A stretch of DNA of 64,000 nucleotides from UBA4722 sp044221135 (GTDB taxonomy: Bacteria; Pseudomonadota; Gammaproteobacteria; DSM-16500), in assembly GCA_044221135.1 (NCBI GenBank), contig JBGAPT010000007.1, positions 1-64,000 on the forward strand, read 5' to 3'. A program made the translations under genes and the position numbers. This document shows, one piece after another, positions 42,833 through 52,019 of the stretch (its first letter is position 1; each line of letters opens with the position of its first letter). The notes below the pieces were generated by a model, which saw only the letters and a list, made by a program, of their open reading frames with translations, had not been told where the DNA came from and made no database searches.

Positions 42833-43553
42833 AAGCGTTTTTATAAGGTCAGCACGAACGACTAGTGGGTTTACTTTATTAGAAATTTTGATTGCGCTCT
42901 TTATTTTTTCTATTGTTTCAATGATTATGGTCAGTGCGTTGCATACTGTTTTTAATAGCCAGTCTATCACTGCAAAACATGCAGCGGCATTATCTAAATT
43001 ACAGATCGCTTTTCTCTTAATGTCACGTGACTTTGAACAAACTATTAATCGTCCGATCATCAATGCAAAAGGGATAGTAGAGGGCCCTTTCATAGGAACG
43101 CCCGATACAGTTACCTTCACACATGCAGGTCTTGCCAATCCACTGGGCAGTATGCTGCGCAGCACGTTGCAACGCACTGAATATTCCTTAAATAACGAAC
43201 AGCTTATTCGTTCTATTTGGCCGGTGTTAGATCAAACTCAAAAAACATTGCCTAGTCATCGTGTATTATTACGATCCACCACTGCATTACGCTTTGACTA
43301 TTTGGATACGGATGGGAAATTTCAAAATAATTGGCCGCCAGCAGATCAAAAGCAAGGTGTTTTTCCACGTGCGGTACGCGTTATTATCACTTTAAAAAAT
43401 TGGGGAACGCTCAGTCAATTGTATCTCATCCCAGGACAAACGGAGAAACCTACGCAAACACCTGGACAACAGGGAAAACCACCAGAGCAACCACCCGGAC
43501 AAAACACAGCACAGCCACCACCAGGAAAATTACCCCGTGCTAACCCTAACTAA
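42819..43553 (+). CDS. gspJ: Type II secretion minor pseudopilin GspJ
   Basis: This 244-residue minor pseudopilin has SGFTLLEILIALFIFSIVSM, then KLQIAFLLMSRDFEQTINRP and the GspJ core RSTLQRTEYSLNNEQLIRSIWPVLD. The last ~40 residues form a Pro/Gln/Gly-rich tail (TPGQQGKPPEQPPGQ) not usual in the family. It overlaps gspI and gspK. Confidence 0.93.
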   Translation: MCKNKSVFIRSARTTSGFTLLEILIALFIFSIVSMIMVSALHTVFNSQSITAKHAAALSKLQIAFLLMSRDFEQTINRPIINAKGIVEGPFIGTPDTVTFTHAGLANPLGSMLRSTLQRTEYSLNNEQLIRSIWPVLDQTQKTLPSHRVLLRSTTALRFDYLDTDGKFQNNWPPADQKQGVFPRAVRVIITLKNWGTLSQLYLIPGQTEKPTQTPGQQGKPPEQPPGQNTAQPPPGKLPRANPN

Positions 43554-44466
43554 ACAACGCGGTGCCGCGATTATAGTCGCTCTGTTTGTGACAAGCCTGG
43601 TCGCTATTGCAGCCATTGCCATGATCGAACGTTTACGCATCAATTTACGTAGCACAGAATTAATCACGAATAATTTACAAGCCAACATGCTGGCAAAAGG
43701 TTCTCTTGCTTGGGCTATGGAACAACTCAACACGGATTGGCGTCAACAAAAACCAAACCAATTAATCGATTTAACACCGATCAAATCACCCATCAATCAA
43801 GTCGAAAATGCGAAAATATCCGGCATCATTTTCGATGCCCAAGGTCGTTTTAATCTAAACAATTTAACTAATCCGAGTGCCCAGGAAGATTTTATCCGCT
43901 TAATCACAACAGCGTATCCAAAAATGGGGGTGGCGGGCGCGCGTGAAATTGCCTCGGCAGTGGTAAATTGGATTTCTGCAGGTGCAATTAATAATACGCT
44001 TGATAGTTATTATGCAAAAGCAACCCCGTCTTATCATGCTCCTCATCGATTAATGGTCAGCGTGAGTGAGCTAAGATTAGTCAAAGGCGTCACACCTGAA
44101 CTCTATGCTGCGCTTTCCTCCCATATCACTGCGTTACCGGAAGCAACACCCATTAATATCAATAATGCCACTATACCCGTATTGATGAGCTTAAGCCCTA
44201 CTCTTACCCTGACTGCAGCAAAAGCTGTCTATACTAAAACAAAGCAAGCGCCTTTCCCAACTATCCAAAGTTTTCAGCAATTCGATGTGATAAAAAATAA
44301 TCCTGTTTCGGATAATAAAATAACCGTCACCAGTAGCTATTTTTTGATAAAATCGAGTGTTAAAGTAAACGAACAAGAGACTGTGCTTTATACACTGTTA
44401 CAACGTACGGTAACAGAGACAAAGCCCACTGAAGTAGTCATATGGCAAAGCAAAGGCACATTATGA
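43537..44466 (+). CDS. gspK: Type II secretion minor pseudopilin GspK
   Basis: GspK is the large tip pseudopilin. The 309-residue protein starts at GTG 43537, has QRGAAIIVALFVTSLVAIAA (prepilin helix lacking Glu5, as expected for GspK), DAQGRFNLNNLTNPS and the helical domains SAVVNWISAG and RLMVSVSELRLVKGVTPELY. The end overlaps gspL in an ATGA junction. Confidence 0.94.
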   Translation: MLTLTKQRGAAIIVALFVTSLVAIAAIAMIERLRINLRSTELITNNLQANMLAKGSLAWAMEQLNTDWRQQKPNQLIDLTPIKSPINQVENAKISGIIFDAQGRFNLNNLTNPSAQEDFIRLITTAYPKMGVAGAREIASAVVNWISAGAINNTLDSYYAKATPSYHAPHRLMVSVSELRLVKGVTPELYAALSSHITALPEATPININNATIPVLMSLSPTLTLTAAKAVYTKTKQAPFPTIQSFQQFDVIKNNPVSDNKITVTSSYFLIKSSVKVNEQETVLYTLLQRTVTETKPTEVVIWQSKGTL

Positions 44467-45671
44467 ACCCTAAACGTATTCTGATTTATTTACACGCTGA
44501 ACAAGCGAGCTGGCTCGTGATTGACGAGATAGCTCAAACACAACAAACTGTTTTGCGGGGGAATTTAGCTGATTTAACGCCTTTAGTAAGCGATCATGAA
44601 ATACAAGTCATTGTGCCAGGTCAATCTATTTTATTGACGGCAGCCAAATTACCGAAATTAAGTTCGCAACGTCTTAAACAAGCTTTGCCTTTTGCACTGG
44701 AAGAACAATTAATTGATGATGTGAATAACTTACATTTTGCAACCGGCGAGTATCAGCCTGATAACAGTTTTCCTGTCGCCGTCGTTGCAAAAGAAAAAAT
44801 GGATACGTGGCTCGCAATATTAAAACAGGCTAATATTATTCCTCATGCGCTGATTCCTGCCACTTTAGCATTACCCTTTACTGCCAATAATGGAAATGCT
44901 TTTATTGATAATGAGATTGCAACAGTTCGTACTGGGAGTTTTTCTGGTTTTGCTTGTGACAAAGAAAATCTCTCTACCTTTTTGGAATTACAATTATCCG
45001 AAATAGAACCCAAAATTGAATTTATTCATTTATATAATTTTTCTGCCTCACCTATTACTATTAAGCTCGATGCAACGACATTAAATGAAATGATGCTCAA
45101 TGAAAATCAATTGTTAGAACATTTAATGAAGTGGACTGCAGCTTATCCTTTTATTAATTTATTACAAGGCCCTTATCAAACAACACAAAAAGCCACGGCG
45201 ACAAAAAAAATATGGATCATAGCTGCTTGTCTTGCTTTAGCATGGATAAGCTTTGCTTTTTTTAGTAATATAGGGTCTTTCTTTATTTTGCATCATGCGA
45301 CTGCAGCATCTGAACAATCGATCGAAAAAATTTATAAGCGCAACTTCCCACAGGCTTCCACCATCGTTGCGCCACGACAACGTATGGAAGAAAAATTAAA
45401 AAAACTATCATCCACTGCGAATAAAAATACTTTTCTTTCGATGCTCGGTATTCTTGGCAATCATTTACCTCAGGCAAAAGGTATTCAGCTACTCAGTTTA
45501 GATTATCGTGGAAATCAGCTTACGCTCGGTGTCACTGCAACGACTTTTGAGAATCTAGACATCTTCACGCAAGCTCTGACTCGCCAAAATTTGCATGTCA
45601 AACAACAAAGCGCCGGGATTGCAGGGACTTCAGTAAAAGCTAACTTACTCATCACTCAAGGTGTCTTATGA
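44463..45671 (+). CDS. gspL: Type II secretion protein GspL
   Basis: GspL is the inner-membrane protein that recruits GspE. The start at 44463 (AAAGG 7 bases upstream, ATGA overlap with gspK) gives 402 residues. The cytoplasmic actin-like domain has VPGQSILLTAAKLPKLSSQR and LKQALPFALEEQLIDDVNNL, followed by one membrane helix (IWIIAACLALAWISFAFF) and a periplasmic ferredoxin-like domain. It ends in an ATGA junction with gspM. Confidence 0.92.
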   Translation: MNPKRILIYLHAEQASWLVIDEIAQTQQTVLRGNLADLTPLVSDHEIQVIVPGQSILLTAAKLPKLSSQRLKQALPFALEEQLIDDVNNLHFATGEYQPDNSFPVAVVAKEKMDTWLAILKQANIIPHALIPATLALPFTANNGNAFIDNEIATVRTGSFSGFACDKENLSTFLELQLSEIEPKIEFIHLYNFSASPITIKLDATTLNEMMLNENQLLEHLMKWTAAYPFINLLQGPYQTTQKATATKKIWIIAACLALAWISFAFFSNIGSFFILHHATAASEQSIEKIYKRNFPQASTIVAPRQRMEEKLKKLSSTANKNTFLSMLGILGNHLPQAKGIQLLSLDYRGNQLTLGVTATTFENLDIFTQALTRQNLHVKQQSAGIAGTSVKANLLITQGVL

Positions 45672-46147
45672 AAGAACAGTGGTCTCATTTAAGTTTGCGA
45701 GAAAAACAAACAGTCAGTATCGGTGCCGCTGCCGTGATCATTGGGCTTCTTTATCTTCTCATCTGGGCACCGTTGCATCATCGTGTTGTTTCATTTCGCG
45801 ATCAAATTCAGCAAAATCAAAAACTGCTTTCTTGGATGCAAACTACGGATGAGCAGATACAGGCGGCTGAAAAAATAGGGAGAAAACCCGCTTCCACACA
45901 GAGCACTGCCTCCCGCTTAAGCATTGTACAAAATAGTTTAAAACAAAGCCCTATTGCAAATAGCATCACACAACTTGTACAAGCCGACCATGATTCGGTA
46001 AAATTAAACTTTCAGCAAGTCGATTTTGATTCATTAATTTCCTGGCTTACTGAACTTTGGCAACAGCAAGGTTTGATTATCACTCAATTGACTGTTAAAT
46101 CGAGTAACACACCTGGCATGGTGACAGCAGAATTTATTTTATCCTAA
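45668..46147 (+). CDS. gspM: Type II secretion protein GspM
   Basis: GspM is a small bitopic partner of GspL. The 159-residue protein has a short cytoplasmic part with LSLREKQTVSIGAAAVI, one membrane helix (VIIGLLYLLIWAPLHHRVV), a coiled-coil-like region, and a C-terminal ferredoxin-like domain with FQQVDFDSLISWLTEL. It is the last gsp gene; gspC and gspN are not in the window. Confidence 0.92.
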   Translation: MKEQWSHLSLREKQTVSIGAAAVIIGLLYLLIWAPLHHRVVSFRDQIQQNQKLLSWMQTTDEQIQAAEKIGRKPASTQSTASRLSIVQNSLKQSPIANSITQLVQADHDSVKLNFQQVDFDSLISWLTELWQQQGLIITQLTVKSSNTPGMVTAEFILS

Positions 46148-46170
46148 CAACATTAAAAAATGAGGATTGT

Positions 46171-46680
46171 ATGGCTTTGATACCCATTGTTTATTACTCA
46201 CATCACCCTGCTTTGCATAAAATAGCTGAACCTGTTACTGAATTTAATGAAGCGCTCACTCAACTGATACAAGATATGTATGAAACAATGTATCACGCAG
46301 ATGGTTGTGGACTAGCTGCTCCGCAAATAGGAATAGCCAAGCGTATTGCAGTGGTTGATGTTTCAGAAGAAAAAAATAAACCCTTTTGTATTATCAATCC
46401 TGAAATTATTGAACGCTCAGGCTCTGAACTAATGTCTGCCGGCTGCCTTTCAGTGCCTGGCACTTATACGACTTCACCACGCGCTACGTATGTTAAAGTA
46501 CGCGCGCAAGATGAGACTGGCAAATTTTTTGAAATAGAAGGGGACGGTGTATTAGCTCACTGTCTGCAACATGAAATAGATCATTTAGCGGGAAAGCTTA
46601 ATATTGATTATTTATCGCCTTTAAAGAAAAGTATTTCGTTAAAGAAGATGGAAAAATTTTTGAAAAGATCGAAGGGTTAA
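46171..46680 (+). CDS. def: Peptide deformylase
   Basis: This iron/zinc enzyme removes the N-formyl group from nascent proteins. The 169-residue protein has motif 1 GCGLAAPQIG, motif 2 GCLSVPG with the metal Cys, and motif 3 QHEIDHLAGKL. Motif 2 is usually EGCLS, but here Ala precedes Gly (SAGCLS). GAGG lies 5 bases before the ATG. It follows the gsp operon by 23 bp and may be a second deformylase paralogue. Confidence 0.93.
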   Translation: MALIPIVYYSHHPALHKIAEPVTEFNEALTQLIQDMYETMYHADGCGLAAPQIGIAKRIAVVDVSEEKNKPFCIINPEIIERSGSELMSAGCLSVPGTYTTSPRATYVKVRAQDETGKFFEIEGDGVLAHCLQHEIDHLAGKLNIDYLSPLKKSISLKKMEKFLKRSKG

Positions 46681-46809
46681 TATTAAATTAGTATCTGCGC
46701 TTCTAATAGCCGTATCTTATTGTTATTTAAGCAAAACAACAAATTACTCCCGTTGCAGCAGATCCTTTATTATGGCTACTGAATAGTTAAAAATTATAAA
46801 ATAAGCTTC

Positions 46810-46842
46810 TTTAAGAAAACCTTAAGATTTTATATATATAAT
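46810..46842 (+). promoter_or_regulatory. PmrA-like promoter: TTTAAG-N5-CTTAAG-N10-TATAAT
   Basis: Boxes lie at 46810-46815 and 46821-46826, 11 bp apart, then TATAAT at 46837-46842. This layout aligns without a gap to the promoter at 27953-27985. The start codon is 45 bp after the -10. Confidence 0.65.
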
Positions 46843-46886
46843 AAATAACAATTAATTTGAGATTAGCATATTAATTCGAGGTTAGG

Positions 46887-47672
46887 GTGATTGTTAAAAA
46901 GCGTATCCCATTATTTATCTTGGGTCTCTTATATGGGGCGCTTATTAATTCAGTTGTTCTTGGTTTAGGTTACGGATTATATGTTGCGGGTAGAGTTGCA
47001 CTAGGAATACTAAGCAGCATGGGGCCAGTGGACGGTGAGTGCGCTCTTCTACTATTAGGCCTTATTGCTATTTTAGGTATAGTGGGTTTTGCTGCAGGTG
47101 TTGTTTATGGAACATTCGCAGGAGCATGGCACTGTGGTATGGATTTTTATAATAATGGCTTTTTAAGAGGCTTAACTTCACCTTTTAGATTTCTGAGTGC
47201 AAAATGGAGTAGTGATATCAGTGGGAAAACTGATGATCTAGCAGCATATTATGCTTCAACTGATGTCAGTTTTTTCGAAAAAAAGAGACAAGCGGAACAG
47301 CGAATTATTATTCGAGCTCAAGCCGTTGATGTTTTAGTAAATAAAGCCATGTATGAAAAATTACGTACACAATTGCCATTTGATCTTGGACAGCATATAG
47401 CTGGTTTTGAATCATCCAAAGAGATGACATATCCTAATAATAATTTTCAAAGAGGGATTGCTAATATTGTAGAGAAGAATATAGTTGCGCAAAAAAATAA
47501 AACATCGCCAACAACAGTGGGTGACCATTTTTCCTCACAAGAAATAGTTACTATTATAAAAAATTGCAAACCTAAGAACGGATATAGGATTGAGCCTACA
47601 GTTCAGTTGCAACCTCAAGCTGTTCCCTCAGCGTTGGAGATAGTCAGAAGATGTCGTAGGGGTTGCTTTTAA
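46887..47672 (+). CDS. Hypothetical membrane-hairpin protein with a PmrA-like promoter; effector candidate
   Basis: This 261-residue protein of no recognised family starts at GTG 46887 (GAGG upstream). Two Gly-rich hydrophobic segments lie at residues 7-45 and 54-85 (LFILGLLYGALINSVVLGLG; LLLLGLIAILGIVGFAAGVV). A polar C-terminal part of about 170 residues ends in a Cys/Arg-rich CRRGCF. The promoter carries the paired CTTAAG boxes. Its 3' end overlaps convergent speB by 45 bp. The layout would suit a host-membrane effector, by inference only. Confidence 0.78.
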   Translation: MIVKKRIPLFILGLLYGALINSVVLGLGYGLYVAGRVALGILSSMGPVDGECALLLLGLIAILGIVGFAAGVVYGTFAGAWHCGMDFYNNGFLRGLTSPFRFLSAKWSSDISGKTDDLAAYYASTDVSFFEKKRQAEQRIIIRAQAVDVLVNKAMYEKLRTQLPFDLGQHIAGFESSKEMTYPNNNFQRGIANIVEKNIVAQKNKTSPTTVGDHFSSQEIVTIIKNCKPKNGYRIEPTVQLQPQAVPSALEIVRRCRRGCF

Positions 47673-48716
47673 CGATTTCGCAAGAACCCAACCACACAGT
47701 TTATATAAAAGACGCGCACCCACATTGGCGTCCCATTCTGCAGCAGGATCTGCGGCATCGGATAGGATAGCACTGCCTGGGGAAACTTCATTGAGATCAA
47801 AACCAATGATTTCACGTCCGGATTGCGCGACTTTTTTAATTAAGTAAAGCGCTTCACGTAGATCCATCCCACCCGGTACAGGTGTGCCTGTGTGAGGACA
47901 AAAACGAGGATCTAAGCCATCGATATCAAAAGAAATATAAACTTGCTTAGGTAAACAACTGATGATTTCATCGCAAATGACAGACCATTGAATACCATTG
48001 AGCTTTTTTTCAGATAAGGTTGCATCAAAAAAGGTGACAATCCTGTGGTTGCTATTTTTGATATAATCAAATTCTTCTTCACAAAAATCCCGAATGCCTA
48101 CTTGAACTAATTTTTTTAAAGCGGTTTTCTCAATCACGTTATGCATAATAGAGGCATGTGAGTATTCAAACCCTTCAAAAGCAGCCCGTAAATCTGCGTG
48201 CGCATCAAAGTGCAGAATACCCATCTCAGGGTATTTTTCTAAAAACGCTTGAATAGCACCAAAAGGAGTTGAATGATCACCGCCCAGCACACCGACTCGC
48301 TTGCCTTGATCAAGTAAATCTTTAGTGGTCGCATAAACATATTCATTTAACTTAACACTGTACTGATTTACTTCTGTAGCTATTTTTTGGAGTGTAGAAT
48401 TAGAATCAATACCACCTGCTGCGATAACTTCCTGAGCGAGCAGGCTTGCCTCTTTATTCCATTGCTGGATGTCTTGTGATTCATCCATCATGGCTATACC
48501 TGCTTCAAAAAAATTACCTAAATCGATGTCAAACAAATCAATCTGCTTGCTTGCCTGCAAAATAGCTTGAGGCCCTTGCGCTGTTCCTCTGCCATAAGAG
48601 GTTGTCACTTCCCATGGCACAGGCACAAGTACAAGCATCGCTTCTTCTATACTATAAGGAAGCCCAAAAATACCGGAATCTTTGAGTGCAGCTGCATTGG
48701 GGTCGAATGTTTTCAT
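47628..48716 (-). CDS. speB: Agmatinase-type ureohydrolase
   Basis: Ureohydrolases of this type cleave agmatine to putrescine and urea. The 362-residue protein has GVLGGDHSTPFGAIQAFLE, ILHFDAHADLRAAF with the Mn-binding Asp-x-His-x-Asp, and YISFDIDGLDPRFCPHTGTP with the second Asp pair. It is longer than the usual ~306 residues because of a helical insertion before GGDHS (about residues 85-135). Agmatine is favoured over arginine because speA and another polyamine gene lie just upstream. Confidence 0.9.
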   Translation of the reverse strand: MKTFDPNAAALKDSGIFGLPYSIEEAMLVLVPVPWEVTTSYGRGTAQGPQAILQASKQIDLFDIDLGNFFEAGIAMMDESQDIQQWNKEASLLAQEVIAAGGIDSNSTLQKIATEVNQYSVKLNEYVYATTKDLLDQGKRVGVLGGDHSTPFGAIQAFLEKYPEMGILHFDAHADLRAAFEGFEYSHASIMHNVIEKTALKKLVQVGIRDFCEEEFDYIKNSNHRIVTFFDATLSEKKLNGIQWSVICDEIISCLPKQVYISFDIDGLDPRFCPHTGTPVPGGMDLREALYLIKKVAQSGREIIGFDLNEVSPGSAILSDAADPAAEWDANVGARLLYKLCGWVLAKSLKATPTTSSDYLQR

Positions 48717-48758
48717 AATCTTCCAATCTTCATAAAATATCTATTGAACATTTGGCCT

Positions 48759-48904
48759 AATCGTGCCCGCGTGCGTCTTTTCTTATGTTTTATCAAAAGC
48801 CTTAGCCATTTTAATTAACATTGCGATTATTCGCATTAATAATTCTCGTCATTTTAGATAATTCTTTTAAAAGACGGGCACGGGCACGCACGCGGGCACG
48901 ATTA
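48759..48904. repeat. GTGCCCGCGTGC inverted repeat, family 3 (between speB and speA)
   Basis: The arms are AATCGTGCCCGCGTGCGTC and its reverse complement. The right arm carries an additional GGGCACGGGCACG tandem. It is followed at about 48930 by TTATGCGCAGCATATA, a fragment of family 1. The 236-bp gap has no gene. Confidence 0.85.
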
Positions 48905-48952
48905 GGTGAGTGGTAAACGTTGAATTTTTCTTATGCGCAGCATATATAAAAC

Positions 48953-50839
48953 TCAATCCTCAAAATAAGTATACCCCTGCAACCCTTTCGTTAAATCATT
49001 TAAATAATCTGCACGTTGCGTTTCTTGCAAGTCTGATTTTTCCAACTGTTCCCGGAAGGAACGAATCAACTGGTTACGATTAAAGTTAACATACCCTAAC
49101 GCAGATTCAACGGTGTCACCTTCAATAGATTGCGTTAATTTATAACCGCCATCTTCTGTTAAATCCACATGCACTGAATGTGTATCGCCGAATAAATTAT
49201 GTAAATCACCCAAAATTTCCTGATAAGCACCTACCATAAAAATACCTAATAAATAAGGCTGCATCGGATCATGTGGTAATAATGAAAGTGTACGATCCAA
49301 ACCATAATTATTCACATACTGATCAATGCGACCATCTGAATCGCATGTAATATCATGCAGCAAGCCGCGCTCTGTAGGCTGTTGATCCAAACCGGATAAA
49401 GGTAAGATAGGGAACACTTGATCGATCGCCCAGGAGTCAGGCAAGGATTGAAACAAAGAAAAATTACAGAAAAATTTAACCGCTAATTTTTCATGTAACT
49501 CATCAATGACTTCGCGATGTGCACGTATAGAAGGTTTTAAATAATCTCGCACTTTCGCGCAAGTGGCATAATAAATTTGTTCTGCATAAGCTCGTTTTTT
49601 TAAATCCATCAAACCGTGTGCAAACATGGTTTGCGCTTCAGAATTCCATAAACAAACATCATGATATGTTTCCAACGCATTACTTTCCGATAAATTAGAA
49701 TAACCTTCCCATAAATTTTTGATCATAGGCACTTCGCCTGTCTCAGGCGGCACTAAATTCGTCAGATCACAAGCTTCTTCTGTCGCAATCACATTCGTGA
49801 TCAATAAAGCATGATGCGCTGTAATAGCACGTCCTGATTCTGTAATAATTTCAGGATGTGGCAGATTATGCTGCTGGCATATTTCTGCTAACACGTACAC
49901 GACATTATTTGCATATTCTTGTACGCTATAATTCATAGAGCAATGGCTGCGTGAGCGAGTCCCTTCATAATCAACGCCCAAACCGCCTCCCACATCCACA
50001 ATGCTCACTGGCGCACCTAATGCATTCAGTGCAGCAAAATAACGTGCACATTCACGCATGCCGCGATGAATATCCGCAATATTAGCAATTTGCGAACCCA
50101 AATTAAAATGCAAAGCCCGTAACAAGTGTAGTTGTTTCTTTTCACGTAATATTTCAATCACACGCAAGACTTGTGTGGCAGAAAAACCAAACTTGGCTTT
50201 TTCACCGCTGGTATTTTGCCATTTTCCTGCGCCTATAGAAGCTAAGCGCACACGTATGCCTATACAAGGCTCTATTTTCATTTTTTCAGCTTCATCTAAA
50301 ACGAGATACAGCTCTGATAATTTTTCTAAGATGATGCAAACTCTGTGGCCCAATCGCTGGCCTATGAGAGCTAACCGTATATACTCGCGATCTTTGTAGC
50401 CATTACAAATAATAACAGATTCAGGGTGCGCCGAAAGCGCAAGTGTTGCTAATAATTCAGGTTTACTGCCTGTTTCCAATCCGACTCGTGTTTTAGTGTT
50501 ATCTAAAATAGCTTCAACAACGTGTCGTTGTTGATTCACTTTGATAGGGTAAACGCAAGTAAATAAACCACGATAATCATTTTCTTTAATCGCGCTGAGA
50601 AAAGCTTCACTCAGTGTTTGAATACGTTTACGCAGAATATCAGTAAAACGCACTAATACGGGGAAGCTTAAGCCCGCTTCTTTAATTCGTTGTGAGAGTT
50701 CAACCAAATCAATGCTATCTTTGCCTGCGCCTTTAGGATTCGCTTGTAAATGACCATTATCCGAAATATCAAAAAACCCATCACTCCATTGTGCGACCAA
50801 GTAAGCATCACGAGCTTGTTGCGCAGACCATTCAGCCAT
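48953..50839 (-). CDS. speA: Biosynthetic arginine decarboxylase
   Basis: SpeA makes agmatine from arginine with PLP, the first step to putrescine by this route. The 628-residue protein (usual ~630-660) has FTCVYPIKVNQQRHVVEAIL (PLP Lys), GLETGSKPELLATLALSA, LHFNLGSQIANI, VDVGGGLGVDYEGTRS and ESGRAITAHHALL. Downstream lies speB, and upstream the deoxyhypusine synthase-like gene, all on the same strand. Confidence 0.95.
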   Translation of the reverse strand: MAEWSAQQARDAYLVAQWSDGFFDISDNGHLQANPKGAGKDSIDLVELSQRIKEAGLSFPVLVRFTDILRKRIQTLSEAFLSAIKENDYRGLFTCVYPIKVNQQRHVVEAILDNTKTRVGLETGSKPELLATLALSAHPESVIICNGYKDREYIRLALIGQRLGHRVCIILEKLSELYLVLDEAEKMKIEPCIGIRVRLASIGAGKWQNTSGEKAKFGFSATQVLRVIEILREKKQLHLLRALHFNLGSQIANIADIHRGMRECARYFAALNALGAPVSIVDVGGGLGVDYEGTRSRSHCSMNYSVQEYANNVVYVLAEICQQHNLPHPEIITESGRAITAHHALLITNVIATEEACDLTNLVPPETGEVPMIKNLWEGYSNLSESNALETYHDVCLWNSEAQTMFAHGLMDLKKRAYAEQIYYATCAKVRDYLKPSIRAHREVIDELHEKLAVKFFCNFSLFQSLPDSWAIDQVFPILPLSGLDQQPTERGLLHDITCDSDGRIDQYVNNYGLDRTLSLLPHDPMQPYLLGIFMVGAYQEILGDLHNLFGDTHSVHVDLTEDGGYKLTQSIEGDTVESALGYVNFNRNQLIRSFREQLEKSDLQETQRADYLNDLTKGLQGYTYFED

Positions 50840-50908
50840 GTTTTGTCCTCTCTATCTCATACGAAATAAAATAATTCCCCTATGGTAGCTATCTGTCAAA
50901 ACCGCTAT

Positions 50909-51952
50909 TTAAGCAACTACCGTCTTCTGCTCTTTAAACAAACGTGAAAACGCACGTTCTTTACGGTTACGCCATCCACCCTTGCTGTAGGCATAACCTG
51001 CAATGAGAGGTAATGCAATCGTCGCTTCACTATACACCATCTGTTCATGCACTACTGATACTTTACCCCAAGAACACGCTTCCCGTAATGTGGAACCCGA
51101 TAAGGCACCATCACGCTCATCTGCAACCGTAATTTGTATCGCATATTTATGCAAAGGCACTTCTGCCCCTAACAATTCAGCAGCAACCACCACATCCTGA
51201 GCAAAATTCTTAGGCACACCCCCGCCGATCATCAACAACCCTGTGTCATTCGCTTTAATCTTAAGCTGTGTTAATTCGCGAAAATCTTTCACTGAATCAA
51301 TACAGACATGTTTATCTGGATGAGTCACTTGATGCATCACCAAGCCAAATCCGGCACTACAATCACTAAATGCGGGCACAAAAATAGGAATTTCTTTTTG
51401 ATACGCACGCAATACGATGGATTCTTTATTTTTCCCATGCTGCTCTAGATAACGTCCCATTTCATGGATAAATTCACGCGAAGAGTATACTTTTGGAGCT
51501 AAGCCATTCGCAATATCACAAATAACATTATCGCAAATACGCAATTGATCTTCATCAATCAAGGTATCGTAAATACGATCAATAGCTAATGCCTGCAACT
51601 CAAGATCATCTAATAAAGGAGAACCTTGATAATGTTTAAACCCTAGCCCTTCAAAGAAATCTTGATCTACAATATTAGCGCCGGTGGAAACAATAGCGTC
51701 CACCATGTTATTTTCAAGCAAATCTAAAATGACTTTCTTTAATCCTGCGCTAATGAGCGAACCCGCGAGGCAAAGGATAATCCCACACTGCTCATCCCGC
51801 AACATTTGATCATAAATCTTGGCCGCACGCCCTACATTCTTGGCTTGAAAGGCTGTTCCTTCCATCGCCTCAATTAAAGAGGAAAAATCGAACTGTTTCA
51901 TATCAATATGACGTACTTCCGTCGATAGCAATTGAACTTTGGTTTTTTTCAT
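50909..51952 (-). CDS. Deoxyhypusine synthase-like protein (probable polyamine synthase)
   Basis: This 347-residue protein belongs to the deoxyhypusine synthase family. Bacteria lack eIF5A, so such proteins usually act on free polyamines, for example as homospermidine synthases. It has GIILCLAGSLISAGLKKVI, VDAIVSTGANIVDQDFFEGL, FSDCSAGFGLVMHQ, and the Lys-bearing SWGKVSVVHEQMVYSEATIA, where family members carry the catalytic lysine. The start at 51952 follows AGGAG by 8 bases. Its place beside speA and speB suggests it uses putrescine or agmatine. The product is not determinable from sequence. Confidence 0.87.
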   Translation of the reverse strand: MKKTKVQLLSTEVRHIDMKQFDFSSLIEAMEGTAFQAKNVGRAAKIYDQMLRDEQCGIILCLAGSLISAGLKKVILDLLENNMVDAIVSTGANIVDQDFFEGLGFKHYQGSPLLDDLELQALAIDRIYDTLIDEDQLRICDNVICDIANGLAPKVYSSREFIHEMGRYLEQHGKNKESIVLRAYQKEIPIFVPAFSDCSAGFGLVMHQVTHPDKHVCIDSVKDFRELTQLKIKANDTGLLMIGGGVPKNFAQDVVVAAELLGAEVPLHKYAIQITVADERDGALSGSTLREACSWGKVSVVHEQMVYSEATIALPLIAGYAYSKGGWRNRKERAFSRLFKEQKTVVA

Positions 51953-52019
51953 CGCGTAGACTCCTGTGAATACCAATAACAAGAATAAGGGGGGGATAAT
52001 CTAATCGAAAATGACAAGA

